A DNA stretch of 34,190 nt, from positions 1-34,190 of the forward strand of contig DATNIY010000078.1 in NCBI GenBank assembly GCA_035604195.1. Reading direction: 5' to 3'. Positions 23,948 through 31,432 of the stretch are shown here, in pieces. Each line of letters starts with the position of its first letter. The first letter of the stretch is position 1. The DNA is from DATJLY01 sp035604195. Its GTDB lineage: Bacteria > Pseudomonadota > Alphaproteobacteria > ATCC43930 > CGMCC-115725. The notes beneath the pieces are model-generated. The model worked only from the letters and a program-made list of their open reading frames with translations, had not been told where the DNA came from and searched no databases. A program made the position numbers and the translations under genes.

Positions 23948-25657
23948 ATGGATGAAAGCCCGCCGCTCCGCTCCCGCGTCACGGTCGAAGGCCTCGACCG
24001 CACGCCGCATCGCGCCTTCATGCGCGGCATGGGGCTCGACGAGGCGGCGATGGCGCGGCCGTTCATCGGCGTCGTCACCACCGATGCCGAGGTGACGCCC
24101 TGCACCATGGGATTGCGCGCGCAGGCGGCGCATGCCAAGGAAGGCATCGCCGCTTCCGGCGGCACGCCGCGCGAGTTCACGACCATCGCGATCTCGGACG
24201 GGATCGCGATGGCGCACCAGGGCATGAAGTTCAGCCTGATGTCGCGCGAACTCATCGCCGACAGCATCGAGGCCGTGGTGCGCGCTCATTGCTATGACGG
24301 GCTCGTGGGGTTCGCCGGCTGCGACAAGACGCTGCCGGGCGTGATGATGGGGCTCACCCGCCTCAACGTTCCCGGCATCTTCCTTTACGGCGGCAGCGCG
24401 CTCCCCGGCCACTGGCGCGGCCGCGCGGTGAGCGTGCTCGACGCCTACGAGGCGGTGGGCGCGGTGATGACCGGCGCGATGCAGGAAGCCGAGTTGAAAT
24501 CGCTCGAAGCGGCCTGTCTGCCGACGATCGGCGCCTGCGCCGGACAGTTCACCGCCAATACCATGGCCATGGTCGCGGAGACGCTTGGCCTGGCCCCGCT
24601 CGGCTCGGGCATGGTGCCGGCGGTCGATGGCCATCGCCCCGCACTGGCGCGCAGCGCCGGCGAGCGGGTGATGGCGATCCTGCGCGCCGGCAAGCCCTTG
24701 CCCCGCGATCTCGTCACGCATGCGAGCCTCGCCAATGCCGCGGCGATCGTGGCGGCGACCGGCGGCTCGACCAATGCGGCACTGCATCTGCCGGCGATCG
24801 CGCATGAGGCCGGCATCCGCTTCACCCTCGCCGATATCGGCGAGGTCTTCCGCCGCACGCCCCTCATCGGCGATTTGCGGCCGGCCGGCCGGCATCATGC
24901 CGTGGACGTCCACGAGATCGGCGGCACTGCCGTGCTGCTCAAGGAGCTGTTGCGCGGCGGCCACATCGACGGCTCCGCCCTCACCCTCTCCGGCCGCAGC
25001 CTCGCCGAGGAGCTAGCGACAGCACCGGCGCCCGACGGCAAGGTGGTGCGGCGGCTGGAGGAGGCGCTGCTGCCGAGCGGCGGGGTGATCGTGCTGACCG
25101 GCAATCTCTGTCCCGACGGCGCGCTCCTCAAGGTCGCCGGGCTCAAGAACCCGGTCTTCGCCGGCCGCGCCCGCGTCTTCGACAGCGAGGAGTCCTGCAT
25201 GGCGGTGGTGGCGGCGCGGCGCTATGGCGCCGGCGACGTCATCATCATCCGCTACGAGGGGCCGCGTGGCGGGCCGGGCATGCGCGAGATGCTCGGCGTG
25301 ACTGCGCTGATCTATGGCCAGGGCATGGGCGAGGAGGTCGCGCTGCTGACCGACGGGCGCTTCTCCGGGGCGACCCGCGGCATGTGCATCGGTTATGCCG
25401 GGCCGGAAGCCGCGGCCGGCGGACCGCTCGCGCTCGTGGAGGACGGCGATCCCATCCGCATCGACGGCCTCGCCGGCACCATCGAGCTGCAAGTTCCGGC
25501 GGAGATTCTGGCGCGCCGCCGCGCCGCCTGGCGCCTGCCCGAACGCGCCAGGCTTTCGGGACTGATGCAGAAATACGCCGCCACCGTCGGACCGGCCCAT
25601 CTCGGCGCCGTCACCCATGACGGCGCCGTGACCTGGCCGAGGGAGCCTTTGCCATGA
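23948..25657 (+). CDS. IlvD/Edd-family dehydratase (dihydroxy-acid dehydratase-like)
   Basis: This 569-residue Fe-S dehydratase removes water from 2,3-dihydroxy acids. Cys52 (TPCTMG), Cys125 (GCDKTLPG) and Cys197 (GACAGQFTANTMA) are the cluster ligands of the three-Cys group. SDGIAMAHQGM has the Mg-binding Asp84, GGSTNAALHLPAIA and TDGRFSGATRG are further signatures. The N-terminus lacks the usual KxRSxxLTxG start of housekeeping IlvD and reads TTDAEVTPC instead of the usual NEITPCN. With the coupled beta-hydroxyacid dehydrogenase this suggests a catabolic paralogue, for instance a sugar-acid or branched-acid dehydratase, although a role in valine/isoleucine synthesis is not excluded, so I leave the symbol blank. 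A good Shine-Dalgarno (GGGAGAT) precedes the ATG. Confidence 0.86.
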   Translation: MDESPPLRSRVTVEGLDRTPHRAFMRGMGLDEAAMARPFIGVVTTDAEVTPCTMGLRAQAAHAKEGIAASGGTPREFTTIAISDGIAMAHQGMKFSLMSRELIADSIEAVVRAHCYDGLVGFAGCDKTLPGVMMGLTRLNVPGIFLYGGSALPGHWRGRAVSVLDAYEAVGAVMTGAMQEAELKSLEAACLPTIGACAGQFTANTMAMVAETLGLAPLGSGMVPAVDGHRPALARSAGERVMAILRAGKPLPRDLVTHASLANAAAIVAATGGSTNAALHLPAIAHEAGIRFTLADIGEVFRRTPLIGDLRPAGRHHAVDVHEIGGTAVLLKELLRGGHIDGSALTLSGRSLAEELATAPAPDGKVVRRLEEALLPSGGVIVLTGNLCPDGALLKVAGLKNPVFAGRARVFDSEESCMAVVAARRYGAGDVIIIRYEGPRGGPGMREMLGVTALIYGQGMGEEVALLTDGRFSGATRGMCIGYAGPEAAAGGPLALVEDGDPIRIDGLAGTIELQVPAEILARRRAAWRLPERARLSGLMQKYAATVGPAHLGAVTHDGAVTWPREPLP

Positions 25658-26520
25658 CCGATCTCGCCTTTATCGGCACCGGCCTGATGGGCGCGCCGAT
25701 GGCGCGGCGCCTCCTCGCCGCCGGGAACAAGCTGACGGTCTGGAACCGCAGCCGCGACAAGCTCGGCAGCCTCGTCGCCGCCGGCGCCAAGCCGGCCGCC
25801 AGCCCGGAAGACGCGGCGCGCGGCGCCGAGATTGCAATGATGTGCCTAACCGACACCGCCGCCGTCGAGGAGGTCGTCTTCGGCAATGCGGGCATCGCCG
25901 CCGGCATCGGGCGCGGCAAGCTCTTGGTCGATTTCTCCAGCATCCGGCCCGACGCCACGCGCCGCTTCGCCGAGCGGCTCCGGGCCGAGCGCGGCGCCGG
26001 CTGGATCGACGCCCCGGTCTCGGGCGGGGTGCCCGGCGCCGAACAGGGCACCCTCGCCATCATGGCGGGCGGCGAGGCGGCAGAGATCGAGCGCGCCCGT
26101 CCTGTCCTCCGGCATCTTTGCGCCCGGCTCACCCATATGGGTCCGAGCGGCGCCGGCCAGACCACCAAGCTCTGCAACCAGATCATCGTCTGCGGCAATC
26201 TCGCGGTCATGGCCGAGGCGATCAAACTGGCCAAGGTCGCCGGCGTCGACGCGGCGCGGCTGCCGGAATGCCTCAAAGGCGGCTTTGCCGATTCCATCCC
26301 GCTCCAGCTTTTCGGCCCGCGCATGGCGAGCGGCAAGGCCGATCCGCCGATTGGAGCGTCCGAGACCATGCTCAAGGATCTCGAGACCGCCTGCGACCTG
26401 GCGCAGCAGACGACGACGGCGCTGCCGATGACTGCGCTCGCCGCCGTGCTGTTCCGGCTGCTGAAGTTGCATGGCCACGCCAAGGACGATCCGAGCACGA
26501 TCATCACCTTGCTGGGCTGA
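25654..26520 (+). CDS. NAD(P)-dependent beta-hydroxyacid dehydrogenase (3-hydroxyisobutyrate dehydrogenase-like)
   Basis: This 288-residue member of the beta-hydroxyacid dehydrogenase family oxidises substrates such as 3-hydroxyisobutyrate, tartronate semialdehyde (in reverse) or D-glycerate types. The cofactor loop is IGTGLMGAPMA (7-17). NRSRDK after strand 2 places Arg32 where NADP-preferring members often have it. DAPVSGGVPGAEQGTLAIMAGG (119-140) is the substrate-binding signature, and GQTTKLCNQ has catalytic Lys172 and Asn175. The ATG overlaps the dehydratase stop by four bases, so dehydration and oxidoreduction are probably consecutive or linked reactions. The remnant of kynU begins 12 bases after its stop, so the operon was once longer. 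Confidence 0.88.
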   Translation: MTDLAFIGTGLMGAPMARRLLAAGNKLTVWNRSRDKLGSLVAAGAKPAASPEDAARGAEIAMMCLTDTAAVEEVVFGNAGIAAGIGRGKLLVDFSSIRPDATRRFAERLRAERGAGWIDAPVSGGVPGAEQGTLAIMAGGEAAEIERARPVLRHLCARLTHMGPSGAGQTTKLCNQIIVCGNLAVMAEAIKLAKVAGVDAARLPECLKGGFADSIPLQLFGPRMASGKADPPIGASETMLKDLETACDLAQQTTTALPMTALAAVLFRLLKLHGHAKDDPSTIITLLG

Positions 26521-26531
26521 GCGGGCCGCGC

Positions 26532-26591
26532 ATGCGCATCGCCCTTACCCGCGCCGATTGCCTGGCGCTCGATGCCGCCGATCCCTTGGGT
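26532..26591 (+). pseudogene. kynU: 5' remnant of a kynureninase gene
   Basis: From the ATG at 26532 the frame reads MRIALTRADCLALDAADPLG, a clear match to the first 20 residues of bacterial kynureninases (typical start: Thr-Arg-x-Asp-Cys-Leu-x-Leu-Asp-Ala-x-Asp-Pro-Leu). Homology ends abruptly after codon 20 and the frame stops at 26627. The rest of the gene, including the PLP domain, is missing. It directly abuts the kynA remnant, as if one deletion had joined the two genes. It follows the dehydrogenase stop by 11 bases. Confidence 0.7.
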
Positions 26592-26705
26592 GCTCGAGGC
26601 GCAACACCCGCTGTCCGCCAATCATAGCGAGGTGCTATTCATCATCCAGCGCCGGACCACCGAGCTGTGGATGAAGGTCGTGCGCCTTCGCGCGGCGGGC
26701 GAGTT
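26590..26705 (+). pseudogene. kynA: N-terminal remnant of tryptophan 2,3-dioxygenase
   Basis: In the frame starting at 26572 the sequence LEAQHPLSANHSEVLFIIQ continues with TTELWMK, the N-terminal active-site region of tryptophan 2,3-dioxygenase. Similarity fades after about 36 residues (RLRAAGEF) and nothing of the haem-binding C-terminal part follows. The family's catalytic His in the usual IxHQ or QHQ stretch is Arg here (IIQRRTTELW), so even this piece has decayed. An open frame runs on to 27183, but it looks non-coding after 26705. Confidence 0.7.
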
Positions 26706-26830
26706 CACGGCACAAGAATTGTCGGCGGACGCGAAAGGCTGCCCCGCAGTGGCGAGCCGCCTGCTGCTTTTTGGGGCTTGCCGCGCCTCGCGGTCGGTGG
26801 AAGACTCGGATCCGACAACGGGAGACAGTC

Positions 26831-27070
26831 ATGAGCCAGTTGCGGCATCCCAGAGTCTACGAATGCCGGTCCACCCGGTACATCGCCGGCGGCTTCGAGC
26901 CGTCGATCGACGAAATGCTGTCCGATCCGATCGTGCTCGCGCTGATCCGCCGCGACGGATTCAGCGCCGGCGAAATCCGCGCCATGGTTGGCAAGATCGG
27001 CCGGCGACTTGCGGTCGCGAGCTTGCGTGCTCGTGCCGCATTGCCCTGGCGCGCCTGCTCGAACCTTTGA
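26831..27070 (+). CDS. Small conserved-looking hypothetical protein
   Basis: This is a 79-residue ORF with a good Shine-Dalgarno (GGGAGA) five bases before its ATG. Its middle, FEPSIDEMLSDPIVLALI followed by RRDGFSAGEI and a basic helix, looks like a class of short helical proteins I remember from Rhizobiales that carry an EMLADPIV-type core. No membrane segment, signal peptide or catalytic motif is visible. The last 20 residues (ARAALPWRACSNL) look less conserved. It lies between the kynUA scar and a convergent ABM gene (34-base gap), so it could be an intact survivor of a degraded region. Function is unknown. Confidence 0.5.
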   Translation: MSQLRHPRVYECRSTRYIAGGFEPSIDEMLSDPIVLALIRRDGFSAGEIRAMVGKIGRRLAVASLRARAALPWRACSNL

Positions 27071-27104
27071 GATCAACCGGGCCCGGCGAGCGCCCGTTCC
27101 GGCG

Positions 27105-27470
27105 TCAGCGCTTGCGCGGGATGTTGCTATCATGCACCGCGCGGCTGTCGGCCGGCGCTTCCTTGCGCTCGGTCATGCCGTAATCGCGGAGCACGGCGGC
27201 GACGCGGAGGCGATAATCGGCGAAGATGCCGGCCCGCCCTTGCGCCTGCGCGGCGCGATGCGCCTCGACCTGCCGCCAGCGGGCAACGGCATCCTCGTCC
27301 CGCCAGAACGAGATCGATAGAATTTTGCGCTCGTCGACGAGGCTCTGAAACCGCTCGATCGAGATGAAGCCGTCGAGCTTCTCGAGCGCAGGACGAAGCT
27401 CGGCCGCGAGATCGAGATAGTCCTGCTTGCGGCCCTCCTGCGGCAGCACTTCGAAAATGACCGCGATCAT
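27105..27470 (-). CDS. Antibiotic-biosynthesis-monooxygenase (ABM) domain protein
   Basis: This 121-residue protein contains one ABM ferredoxin-like domain (about 1-98). MIAVIFEVLPQEGRKQDYLD, ELRPALEKLDGFISIERFQS, ILSISFWRDEDAVARWRQ and HRAAQAQGRAGIFADYRLRV are the four typical stretches of these small dimeric proteins. Some members oxidise quinones or degrade haem without cofactors; most have no known substrate. The C-terminal 20 residues are polar and likely disordered. The ATG at 27470 overlaps the stop of an 18-codon upstream ORF (ATGA), so translation may be coupled to it. A candidate promoter lies about 95-120 bases upstream. Confidence 0.82.
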   Translation of the reverse strand: MIAVIFEVLPQEGRKQDYLDLAAELRPALEKLDGFISIERFQSLVDERKILSISFWRDEDAVARWRQVEAHRAAQAQGRAGIFADYRLRVAAVLRDYGMTERKEAPADSRAVHDSNIPRKR

Positions 27471-27523
27471 GGCGCGACACTGCCTCCTGGAACCGACATG
27501 GCGATGTGACGAAGCTGGCCCAT
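27467..27523 (-). pseudogene. 18-codon ORF resembling a VOC/glyoxalase gene start, coupled to the ABM gene
   Basis: The ORF reads MGQLRHIAMSVPGGSVAP and stops in an ATGA overlap with the ABM start. Its first 12 residues match the usual beginning of VOC (glyoxalase/bleomycin resistance) proteins, whose next residues are normally DPxxxxxFY. A strong GAGGAG ribosome-binding site sits at the right distance. It is either the 5' end of a VOC gene whose body has been deleted or a leader peptide for the ABM gene. The first is favoured because another truncated pair of genes lies 800 bases away. Confidence 0.4.
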
Positions 27524-27563
27524 CGATCGCTCCTCGTTGACGATTCCGCGGCGCGCTTGCAAC

Positions 27564-27592
27564 ACTGTGGCGAGAACGCTCGGCAAGGTCAA
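27564..27592 (-). promoter_or_regulatory. Candidate promoter for the ABM gene
   Basis: On the minus strand, TTGACC (27592-27587), 17 bases, then CACAGT (27569-27564) precede the 18-codon ORF by about 40 bases. The layout is the same as that upstream of the SDR operon. The rest of the 27524-27717 gap shows no gene, and no clear terminator for rpiA is visible there. Confidence 0.3.
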
Positions 27593-27717
27593 TTTCGCTG
27601 TTGGTTCGCGGATTTTCGGGGGAGAACGCGCCAGACATGGACGACTTCGCCTGAGGCAATTCCTACAGTCGTTTGGAGAACTCCTACTTGTGCCGTTCTT
27701 CGTCCGGCTGATGCGTC

Positions 27718-28407
27718 TCAGGCTTCCAGGATCTCGACCCCGTCCGGCCCGCCGATGACCGCCTGATCGGCGAGCCCGACGAAAAGCCCGCTCTCGACCA
27801 CGCCGGTGATCGCCTTGAGCCGCGCCTCAAGCGCCGCCGGATCGGCAATCTCCGGGAAGGTGCAGTCGACGATATAGTTGCCGCCATCGCTGATGAACGG
27901 CGCGCCGCGCGCGAGGCGCAGAATCGGCGCCGCATCGAGCTCGGCCAGACGCTCGATGGTGACGAGGTGCCCGAAGGAAACGATCTCGACCGGGACGGGG
28001 GTCAGCGCGCCCAGGCGCTCGACGAGCTTCGTGCGATCGGCGATGACGATCATCCGCCGGCTGGCGCGGGCGACGATTTTCTCGCGCAGCAGGGCGCCGC
28101 CGAGCCCCTTTACCAAGTGGAGCGTTGCTCGCTCGATTTGATCGGCGCCATCGATGGTGAGGTCGATGCGCCGGCGCTCCGCCAAACTCGTGAGATTTAC
28201 ACCCAACCGCCGCGCCTCGGCCGCGATCCGCTCCGAGGTCGCGATGCCCACGATTTGCAGCCCTTGAGCAATGCGCGCCGCCAGCGCTTCGAGCGCAAAA
28301 CTGGCGGTCGTGCCGCTGCCCAAGCCCAGCACCATGCCGCTCTCGACTTCGGCGACGGCGCGCGCCGCGGCGCGGCGCTTCATCCCATCCTGATCGTTTT
28401 GCGCCAC
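27718..28407 (-). CDS. rpiA: Ribose-5-phosphate isomerase A
   Basis: This 229-residue enzyme interconverts ribose 5-phosphate and ribulose 5-phosphate. MVLGLGSGTTASF (25-37) binds the phosphate, IDGADQI holds Asp86 and Asp89, and LVKGLGGALLREK holds Lys100 and Glu109, equivalent to the Asp81/Asp84/Lys94/Glu103 set of E. coli RpiA. The C-terminal GGNYIVDC and GVVESGLFVGLAD are family signatures. I chose the GTG at 28407, one base after the stop of the tal-pgi gene with GAGG upstream, because it gives the usual short leader before the KRxAAxxA helix. An ATG at 28383, also with a plausible ribosome-binding site, would remove eight residues. Co-transcription with tal-pgi links it to non-oxidative pentose phosphate flow. 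Confidence 0.92.
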   Translation of the reverse strand: MAQNDQDGMKRRAAARAVAEVESGMVLGLGSGTTASFALEALAARIAQGLQIVGIATSERIAAEARRLGVNLTSLAERRRIDLTIDGADQIERATLHLVKGLGGALLREKIVARASRRMIVIADRTKLVERLGALTPVPVEIVSFGHLVTIERLAELDAAPILRLARGAPFISDGGNYIVDCTFPEIADPAALEARLKAITGVVESGLFVGLADQAVIGGPDGVEILEA

Positions 28408-28408
28408 T

Positions 28409-31249
28409 TTAGCCTCGCACAGCGGCGGCGAGCATCGCGAGCCCTGCCCGCACATCCGGACCCAGCTCGACGCGCAAGACGCGCCGCCCGCGCTCGGCGA
28501 GCACGTCGAAATCGCCCCGCGCCTGCGCCGCCAGGACGATGCCGAAGCCGTATTTCCGACCCGGCACGGCAAGATCCTCGGCGCCGCGGCAGGTGATCTG
28601 CAGAAAGACGCCGGAATTCGGACCGCCCTTGTAGGCTTGGCCCGTCGAGTGCAGGAAGCGCGGTCCGAAGCCGAGACAGGTCGCCGCGCGCGTGTGGTCG
28701 CGGATCAGGCGCCGGATCTCCTGCAGCGCGTCGTGATGCGGCGCGCTGCGCTCGAGGAAGGCGAGAAGCGCGCAATAATCGCCCTTGCCGATGCGCAGGA
28801 GGTGCGCCGCCACATAGCCCGCCAGCGATTTGGCGCGCGCCGTGCCGGCGATGGCGGCGGCATTGGCGGGATCGGCGAAGAGCCTGATGCCGTTGTCCTC
28901 GAGAATGGGGATCTCCGGCGGCAGATCGCCGCTCTTCTCGTAAGCCGCGGTGAGCTCCCGGGTCTTCGCCTTGCTCGCCTCGACATCGGGCTGATCGAAG
29001 GGGTTGATGCCGATGATCGCGCCCGCGACCGCCGTCGCGATTTCCCAGAGAAAGAACTCCTGGCCGATGTGGTAGGGATCGTGGATGTCGAAGCGCAGGA
29101 TGGGATGGCCGGAGCGCTGCAATGCCGCGATCGCCTCGTCCTGTTTCGGCTCGGCCGCGGCGGCAAGCCGCAGATAGACGAAGACGCGGTCCTCGCCATA
29201 AGCCGCCGTCGGCCCAAGCGGCTCGTCATCGACGGGGATGAGCCCCCGCCCCTCCTTGCCGGTCGATTCCGCCACGAGCTGCTCGAGCCAGGAGCCGAAA
29301 TCGGCGATCGCGGGCGACGCCACGATGGTGAGTTTGTCGCGCCCGGCCTTGGCGAGGACGCCCAGCATGGCGCCGAGAACGACGCCCGGATTGTCGGCGG
29401 GCGGCACGCTGGCATCGCAGGAATGGACCATCTTCTGCGCCGCCTCCAGGAGCCGCGCGACATCGAGCCCCATCGTTGCGGCCGGCACCAGGCCGAATTT
29501 CGACAGCACCGAATAGCGGCCGCCGATGCTGGGCGCGCCGAAGAAGATGTGGCGGAAGCCGTCGCGCCTCGCGGTCTCCTCGAGCTTGGAGCCGGGATCG
29601 GTGATGGCGATGAAGCGGTCCCCCGCTTGATCGGCGCCGAGCGCGGCCTTGGCCCGCGCGAAGAAATACTGCTTGAGGATGTTGGGCTCGAGCGTCGTTC
29701 CGGATTTGCTCGAGACGATGAAGAGCGTGCGCGCGGGATCGATGCGGCGCTCGAAGCTGCGGATCTGCGCCGGATCGGTCGAATCGAGGACCAAAAGCTC
29801 GGGAAAGTCCGGCTGCTTGCCGAAGGTTGCGGCGAACACCTCCGGACCCAGGCTCGACCCGCCCATGCCCAAAAGGAGGATGTAGGCCACTCCCTCGCGC
29901 CGGATCTCGTCGCGAAGCTGCGTCAGTCGCGGGAGATCGCGGCGTTCCGCATCGACGGCGTCGAGCCAGCCCAGCCATTTGGCCTCGTCGGCGCCGGTCC
30001 ACAAGTTGGCATCGCGGGCCCACAGCCGGCGAATGTCGCCGCGATGCCGCCACGCCTCGAGCGCCGCATCGACCTCGCTCTGCAATGGCGGCGGCAGCGT
30101 TGCGCCCTGCGCATCGAGAGCATTGCCGAGAATGGCAACGCGCTTCCGTGCAATGGCGCCGAGCAGCTTGTCGAAGGCGTCGGCAAAGAGCCGAACCCCG
30201 TCTTCGACCAGTTTCGCGGTGACTTGGTCGATGGAGATGCCGACGCGGCCGAGGGATGACATGATTTGCACGGCTTCGTCGAGATTTTCTTCGAGGCTGG
30301 CCCGCGGCCGCCCGTGGTCGCGAAACGCATCCATCGTCACCGGCGGCATGGTGTTGACGGTGTCCGCGCCGATCAGCTCTTCGACGTAGAGCACGTCGCG
30401 GTAAGCCTTGTTTTTGGTGCCCGTGCTCGCCCACAGCAGCCGTTGCGGCCGCGCGCCCTTGGCGGCAAGCCGCTGCCAGCGCGGGCCGGCAAAGATGCGC
30501 CTGTAGCGTTGATAGGCGAGCTTGGCATTGGCGACCGCCGCTTTGCCCATGAGCGTGGACAAAGCCGCGCGGTCCTCGCCGCCGGCGCTCTTGAGCCGTT
30601 CATCGATGAGAGTGTCCACGGCGGTATCGATGCGGCTGACGAAGAAGCTCGCCACGCTCGCGATCTTGGCGGCATCGCCGCCGCCGGCGGTGAAATGCTC
30701 GAGCCCCCCGAGATAGGCCTCGGCTACCTGCTCGTAGACTTCCTGCGCGAAGAGGAGGGTGATGTTGACGTTGATGCCCTCGCCGATGAGTTGGCGAATC
30801 GCCGGCAGGCCCGGCCCTGTCGCGGGCACCTTGATCATGAGATTGTCGCGCCCGACGCTCCGCCACAGCCGCCGCGCCTCGGCGATCGTCGCCGCCGTGT
30901 CCAGCGCCAGATAGGGCGAGACCTCGAAGCTGACGAAGCCGTCCGCCCCGCCGGCCGCATCATAGACCGGGCGCAGGACATCGGCCGCGCTTTGGATGTC
31001 GGCAATGGCGAGGGCCTCGTAGAGCCCGCCGGCAGCGCGGTCGCCCTGCCGCAGCGCGGCCGCAAGCGCCGAATCATAAAGGCTGCCTGGGCCGATCGCC
31101 TGCTCGAAGATCGACGGGTTGGAGGTGATTCCGGTCACGCCATCGCGCTCGGTGAGCTGCTTGAGACCGCCCGCTTCGATGAAGTCGCGCGCCAGGAAGT
31201 CGCACCAGATCGCCTGGCCGAATTCCGTGAGCGACTTCAGCGCATTCAT
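28409..31249 (-). CDS. Bifunctional transaldolase/glucose-6-phosphate isomerase
   Basis: This 946-residue fusion carries two cytoplasmic enzymes of sugar phosphate metabolism. Residues 1 to about 370 are transaldolase: GVTGITSNPSIFEQAI near the N-terminus, the Schiff-base Lys140 in LMIKVPAT, INVNITLLFA and TGTKNKAYRDVLYVEELI. From about 385 to the end is phosphoglucose isomerase, with LLGMGGSSLGPEVF, VSSKSGTTLEPN and GAPSIGGRYSVLSKFGL, and near the C-terminus the QAYKGGPNSGVF stretch expected of this isomerase branch. Such Tal-Pgi fusions are known in several alphaproteobacteria, cyanobacteria and actinobacteria. AAGGGG precedes the ATG. rpiA follows by one base, and the divergent LOG gene starts 183 bases away. 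Confidence 0.94.
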   Translation of the reverse strand: MNALKSLTEFGQAIWCDFLARDFIEAGGLKQLTERDGVTGITSNPSIFEQAIGPGSLYDSALAAALRQGDRAAGGLYEALAIADIQSAADVLRPVYDAAGGADGFVSFEVSPYLALDTAATIAEARRLWRSVGRDNLMIKVPATGPGLPAIRQLIGEGINVNITLLFAQEVYEQVAEAYLGGLEHFTAGGGDAAKIASVASFFVSRIDTAVDTLIDERLKSAGGEDRAALSTLMGKAAVANAKLAYQRYRRIFAGPRWQRLAAKGARPQRLLWASTGTKNKAYRDVLYVEELIGADTVNTMPPVTMDAFRDHGRPRASLEENLDEAVQIMSSLGRVGISIDQVTAKLVEDGVRLFADAFDKLLGAIARKRVAILGNALDAQGATLPPPLQSEVDAALEAWRHRGDIRRLWARDANLWTGADEAKWLGWLDAVDAERRDLPRLTQLRDEIRREGVAYILLLGMGGSSLGPEVFAATFGKQPDFPELLVLDSTDPAQIRSFERRIDPARTLFIVSSKSGTTLEPNILKQYFFARAKAALGADQAGDRFIAITDPGSKLEETARRDGFRHIFFGAPSIGGRYSVLSKFGLVPAATMGLDVARLLEAAQKMVHSCDASVPPADNPGVVLGAMLGVLAKAGRDKLTIVASPAIADFGSWLEQLVAESTGKEGRGLIPVDDEPLGPTAAYGEDRVFVYLRLAAAAEPKQDEAIAALQRSGHPILRFDIHDPYHIGQEFFLWEIATAVAGAIIGINPFDQPDVEASKAKTRELTAAYEKSGDLPPEIPILEDNGIRLFADPANAAAIAGTARAKSLAGYVAAHLLRIGKGDYCALLAFLERSAPHHDALQEIRRLIRDHTRAATCLGFGPRFLHSTGQAYKGGPNSGVFLQITCRGAEDLAVPGRKYGFGIVLAAQARGDFDVLAERGRRVLRVELGPDVRAGLAMLAAAVRG

Positions 31250-31281
31250 CGATTCTGCCCCTTGCGCCGCGGCGCCCCAGC

Positions 31282-31310
31282 AGAATTGAACATAAGGCCG
31301 CCGTAATCAA
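31282..31310 (-). promoter_or_regulatory. Weak candidate promoter for tal-pgi/rpiA
   Basis: On the minus strand, TTGATT (31310-31305), 17 bases and AATTCT (31287-31282) lie about 35 bases before the tal-pgi ATG. The boxes are imperfect. The spacing matches that of the other candidates in this window. It lies in the 183-base divergent gap shared with the LOG gene, in which I see no other element. Confidence 0.25.
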
Positions 31311-31432
31311 CTCGGGAGAGCGAGCCCGCCCGCGCCTTGCGTGCCACGGAAAGAACGCTACCGCGAAGAGCTTCGTGCCGTCCCGGGCGCAAAGTGGTAA
31401 TTCTCGGCGGGAGAGAGCTTGGGAGACGTCAC

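Noticed and set aside
26572..27183. A single 203-residue gene covering the kynA remnant and beyond
   Set aside because: Only about 36 codons resemble tryptophan dioxygenase; the rest is Arg-rich out-of-frame sequence overlapping the better-supported 79-residue ORF.
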